Shown here piece after piece: positions 6,026 through 7,369 of a stretch of DNA of 7,369 nt. The translations under genes were made by a program, and so were the position numbers. A model generated the notes under the pieces. That model did no database searches and was not told the DNA's origin. It saw nothing but the letters and a program-made list of their open reading frames with translations. Origin of the DNA: Planctomycetota bacterium (GTDB lineage: Bacteria; Planctomycetota; UBA1135; UBA2386); assembly GCA_023433825.1 (NCBI GenBank), contig JAEYTU010000331.1:1-7369 (forward strand), in the 5' to 3' direction. Numbering within the stretch: position 1 is the first letter of the stretch; each line of letters begins with the position of its first letter.

Positions 6026-7369
6026 TCACGGACGGAAGCGATCGAACAGGTCGAACAAGGTCTGCCCCTCCGGGCCGAGCGCGCGCAGCGCTGCGAAGTC
6101 GTCGATCGAACGTGCCTTGCCGAACAACTGCTGCGCTCGCTCTTGGTACGTCGAGTCGCCCTTCTCCGCGGCCTTCCGCGCGAACCAGAACGCCTCGAAG
6201 TGGTAGCGGTACCACGGCAGCGAGTAGTCGGGCGCCGTCGCCTTCGCGAGGCCCCAGATCCGGTACTCGTCCCAGTACTTCGTGTAGGCCTCGGCGTACT
6301 TGCCCATGCCGGGACGCTCGACGATCTGACCGCGTTCGACGGTTGCGTAACCACCGAGCGCCAGACAGACGAGTCGCTTCAGTTCGCCGGACTGCGGGCT
6401 TGCCTTCTCGGCGGCACTCAGCAGCGTGTACGCCTGCTGGTACTTGAACTGGTCGAGCAGTGCGCGACCGAGCAGCGGCTTGACGAGCAGGTCGAGGTTC
6501 TGGCGGTCGTCGGCGTTCTTGCTGCCCTCGAACTTCTTCAGCATCCGATCGCCGAGTTCCTCGACGATCTTCCAGTCACTGAGTGCGTTCGCGTAGCTCA
6601 GCGTGTGGTACATGATCCCGAACGACGCGTCGTCCGAGTTCTGCACGTAGTCGTTGCCGACGCGCAGCGCGTTGCGCTGCATCGCGGTCAGCTTCTCCTC
6701 CGCCGCGCGGATCTTGTTGCGGTCGCCGCCCTTCGCCGCCTCCTTCACCGCGAGTTCGAGCGCCTGACACTGCTTGTGGTAGGCATCGAAAATCGACGAC
6801 GCGAATCCGGCGAGCGTCGAGTTCTGCGGATTCAGTTGGCGCAACTGCCGGAACTTCTCCTCTGCCTTCTCGACGTCGCCGGTCTCGACGAGCGAGCGGC
6901 CGAGGATGAACAGCGAGCTCTCGGCGAGGTTCTTCGCGGTCTTGCCGTGGCGATCGACGTAGTCGTTCAACAGGCGCTGGACCTCGGGGAACTTCGTCGG
7001 ATCCCGCTTCGCGCCGGAGCGATCGCTGCCGATCGCTTCCTCGTAGATCATGTTGGCTTCGGCGTAGTCGATCTCGGCCTCGGCGATCGCGCGGACCTGC
7101 AGCAGGTCGGTGCGGTCCGACGCGATGTTCGCCTTGTTCGACTTGCGCCATTCGCGGTAGTCGGCGATCCGCTTGCGCGCCTCGGCGAACTTCGAGCCGT
7201 ACATCAGCGCGAAGACTTCACGGCCGCGCGCTTGCTCGGTGTAGATCGAGTCCTCCGGCACCTTGCGGAAGGCCTCGGCCGCGCGCAGGTAGCCCTCCGG
7301 CGTGCGGTCCGCCATCGCGGCGTTGCCCTGGTCGAAGAAGATCTTCGCCTCGCTGGCTGCCGAACCGAA
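6026..7369 (-). CDS. TPR-type helical repeat protein, N-terminus outside window (partial)
   Basis: The frame is open to the right edge, giving 447 visible residues before the TGA at 6028-6026. The first in-frame Met is at 7315, but the 18 codons before it read like normal protein (ASEAKIFFDQGNAA), so the true start is almost certainly beyond the window. The sequence is nearly all amphipathic helix with TPR-like pairs: 'YLRAAEAFRKVPEDSIYTEQA' near the visible start, 'LFILGRSLVETGDVEKAEEKF' in the first half, and 'LLGRALLDQFKYQQAYTLLSA' in the second half. The C-terminus is rich in Trp, Tyr and Phe (WYRYHFEAFWFARKAAEKG). No catalytic motif or membrane helix is visible. The next gene starts 67 nt downstream and also encodes a TPR protein, so the two are probably co-transcribed. 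The likely role is protein-protein scaffolding in the envelope; export cannot be judged because the N-terminus is missing. The repeat-fold call is fairly safe, but the exact function is unknown. Confidence 0.85.
   Translation of the reverse strand, partial: FGSAASEAKIFFDQGNAAMADRTPEGYLRAAEAFRKVPEDSIYTEQARGREVFALMYGSKFAEARKRIADYREWRKSNKANIASDRTDLLQVRAIAEAEIDYAEANMIYEEAIGSDRSGAKRDPTKFPEVQRLLNDYVDRHGKTAKNLAESSLFILGRSLVETGDVEKAEEKFRQLRQLNPQNSTLAGFASSIFDAYHKQCQALELAVKEAAKGGDRNKIRAAEEKLTAMQRNALRVGNDYVQNSDDASFGIMYHTLSYANALSDWKIVEELGDRMLKKFEGSKNADDRQNLDLLVKPLLGRALLDQFKYQQAYTLLSAAEKASPQSGELKRLVCLALGGYATVERGQIVERPGMGKYAEAYTKYWDEYRIWGLAKATAPDYSLPWYRYHFEAFWFARKAAEKGDSTYQERAQQLFGKARSIDDFAALRALGPEGQTLFDLFDRFRP

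Noticed and set aside
5959..6354. Upstream extension of the exported TPR protein to a Met at 6354
   Set aside because: It would overlap the preceding gene by over 300 nt with Arg/Ser/Thr-rich shadow sequence and would place the signal peptide internally.
5059..6447. Plus-strand open frame of 462 codons opposite the TPR genes
   Set aside because: It is an antisense shadow: Arg-rich composition, and the opposite strand encodes clear TPR proteins with a signal peptide and ribosome site.

Overview
The window reads as a chromosomal segment of a GC-rich Gram-negative bacterium. Every supportable gene is on the minus strand, so transcription runs from high to low coordinates. The best guess for the host is a member of the Planctomycetota. 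The grounds are the mix of an ExbB/ExbD/ExbD motor with TPR proteins, a secretin-like protein carrying a long helical N-terminus, and a small beta-rich 'VIVLRDGT' module after a signal peptide. No ribosomal or other marker gene is present, so this is an inference (roughly 60% sure).

Layout in transcription order: (1) a TPR-type helical-repeat protein, cut by the right edge (7369-6026); (2) a 392-residue exported TPR protein (5958-4780); (3) a MotA/TolQ/ExbB-family proton channel with an N-terminal signal-like helix (4516-3752); (4) a first ExbD/TolR protein (3708-3166); (5) a second, divergent ExbD/TolR protein (3143-2559); (6) after about 630 non-coding bases containing hairpins, a large exported secretin-family protein cut by the left edge (1928-1). 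Genes 3-5 are spaced 43 and 22 nt apart, and both exbD genes have strong Shine-Dalgarno sites, so they look like one operon. Genes 1 and 2 are 67 nt apart. Gaps of 263 nt (before exbB) and 630 nt (before the secretin gene) could hold their own promoters or processing sites, but I see no convincing sigma-70 boxes.

How the parts may work together: ExbB with two ExbD subunits would form an inner-membrane stator using the proton gradient. The two TPR proteins are probable periplasmic or envelope scaffolds. The secretin-family protein would sit in the outer membrane, with a large periplasmic arm containing TPR/coiled-coil and STN-like regions. The combination suggests a Ton/Tol/Agl-like energised machine coupled to a secretin-type channel. 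The family assignments are well supported by the sequence. The coupling of motor to secretin is inferred from gene order only.

No tRNA, rRNA, CRISPR array, insertion sequence or phage gene was seen. The long open frames on the plus strand are antisense shadows produced by the GC-rich codon usage.
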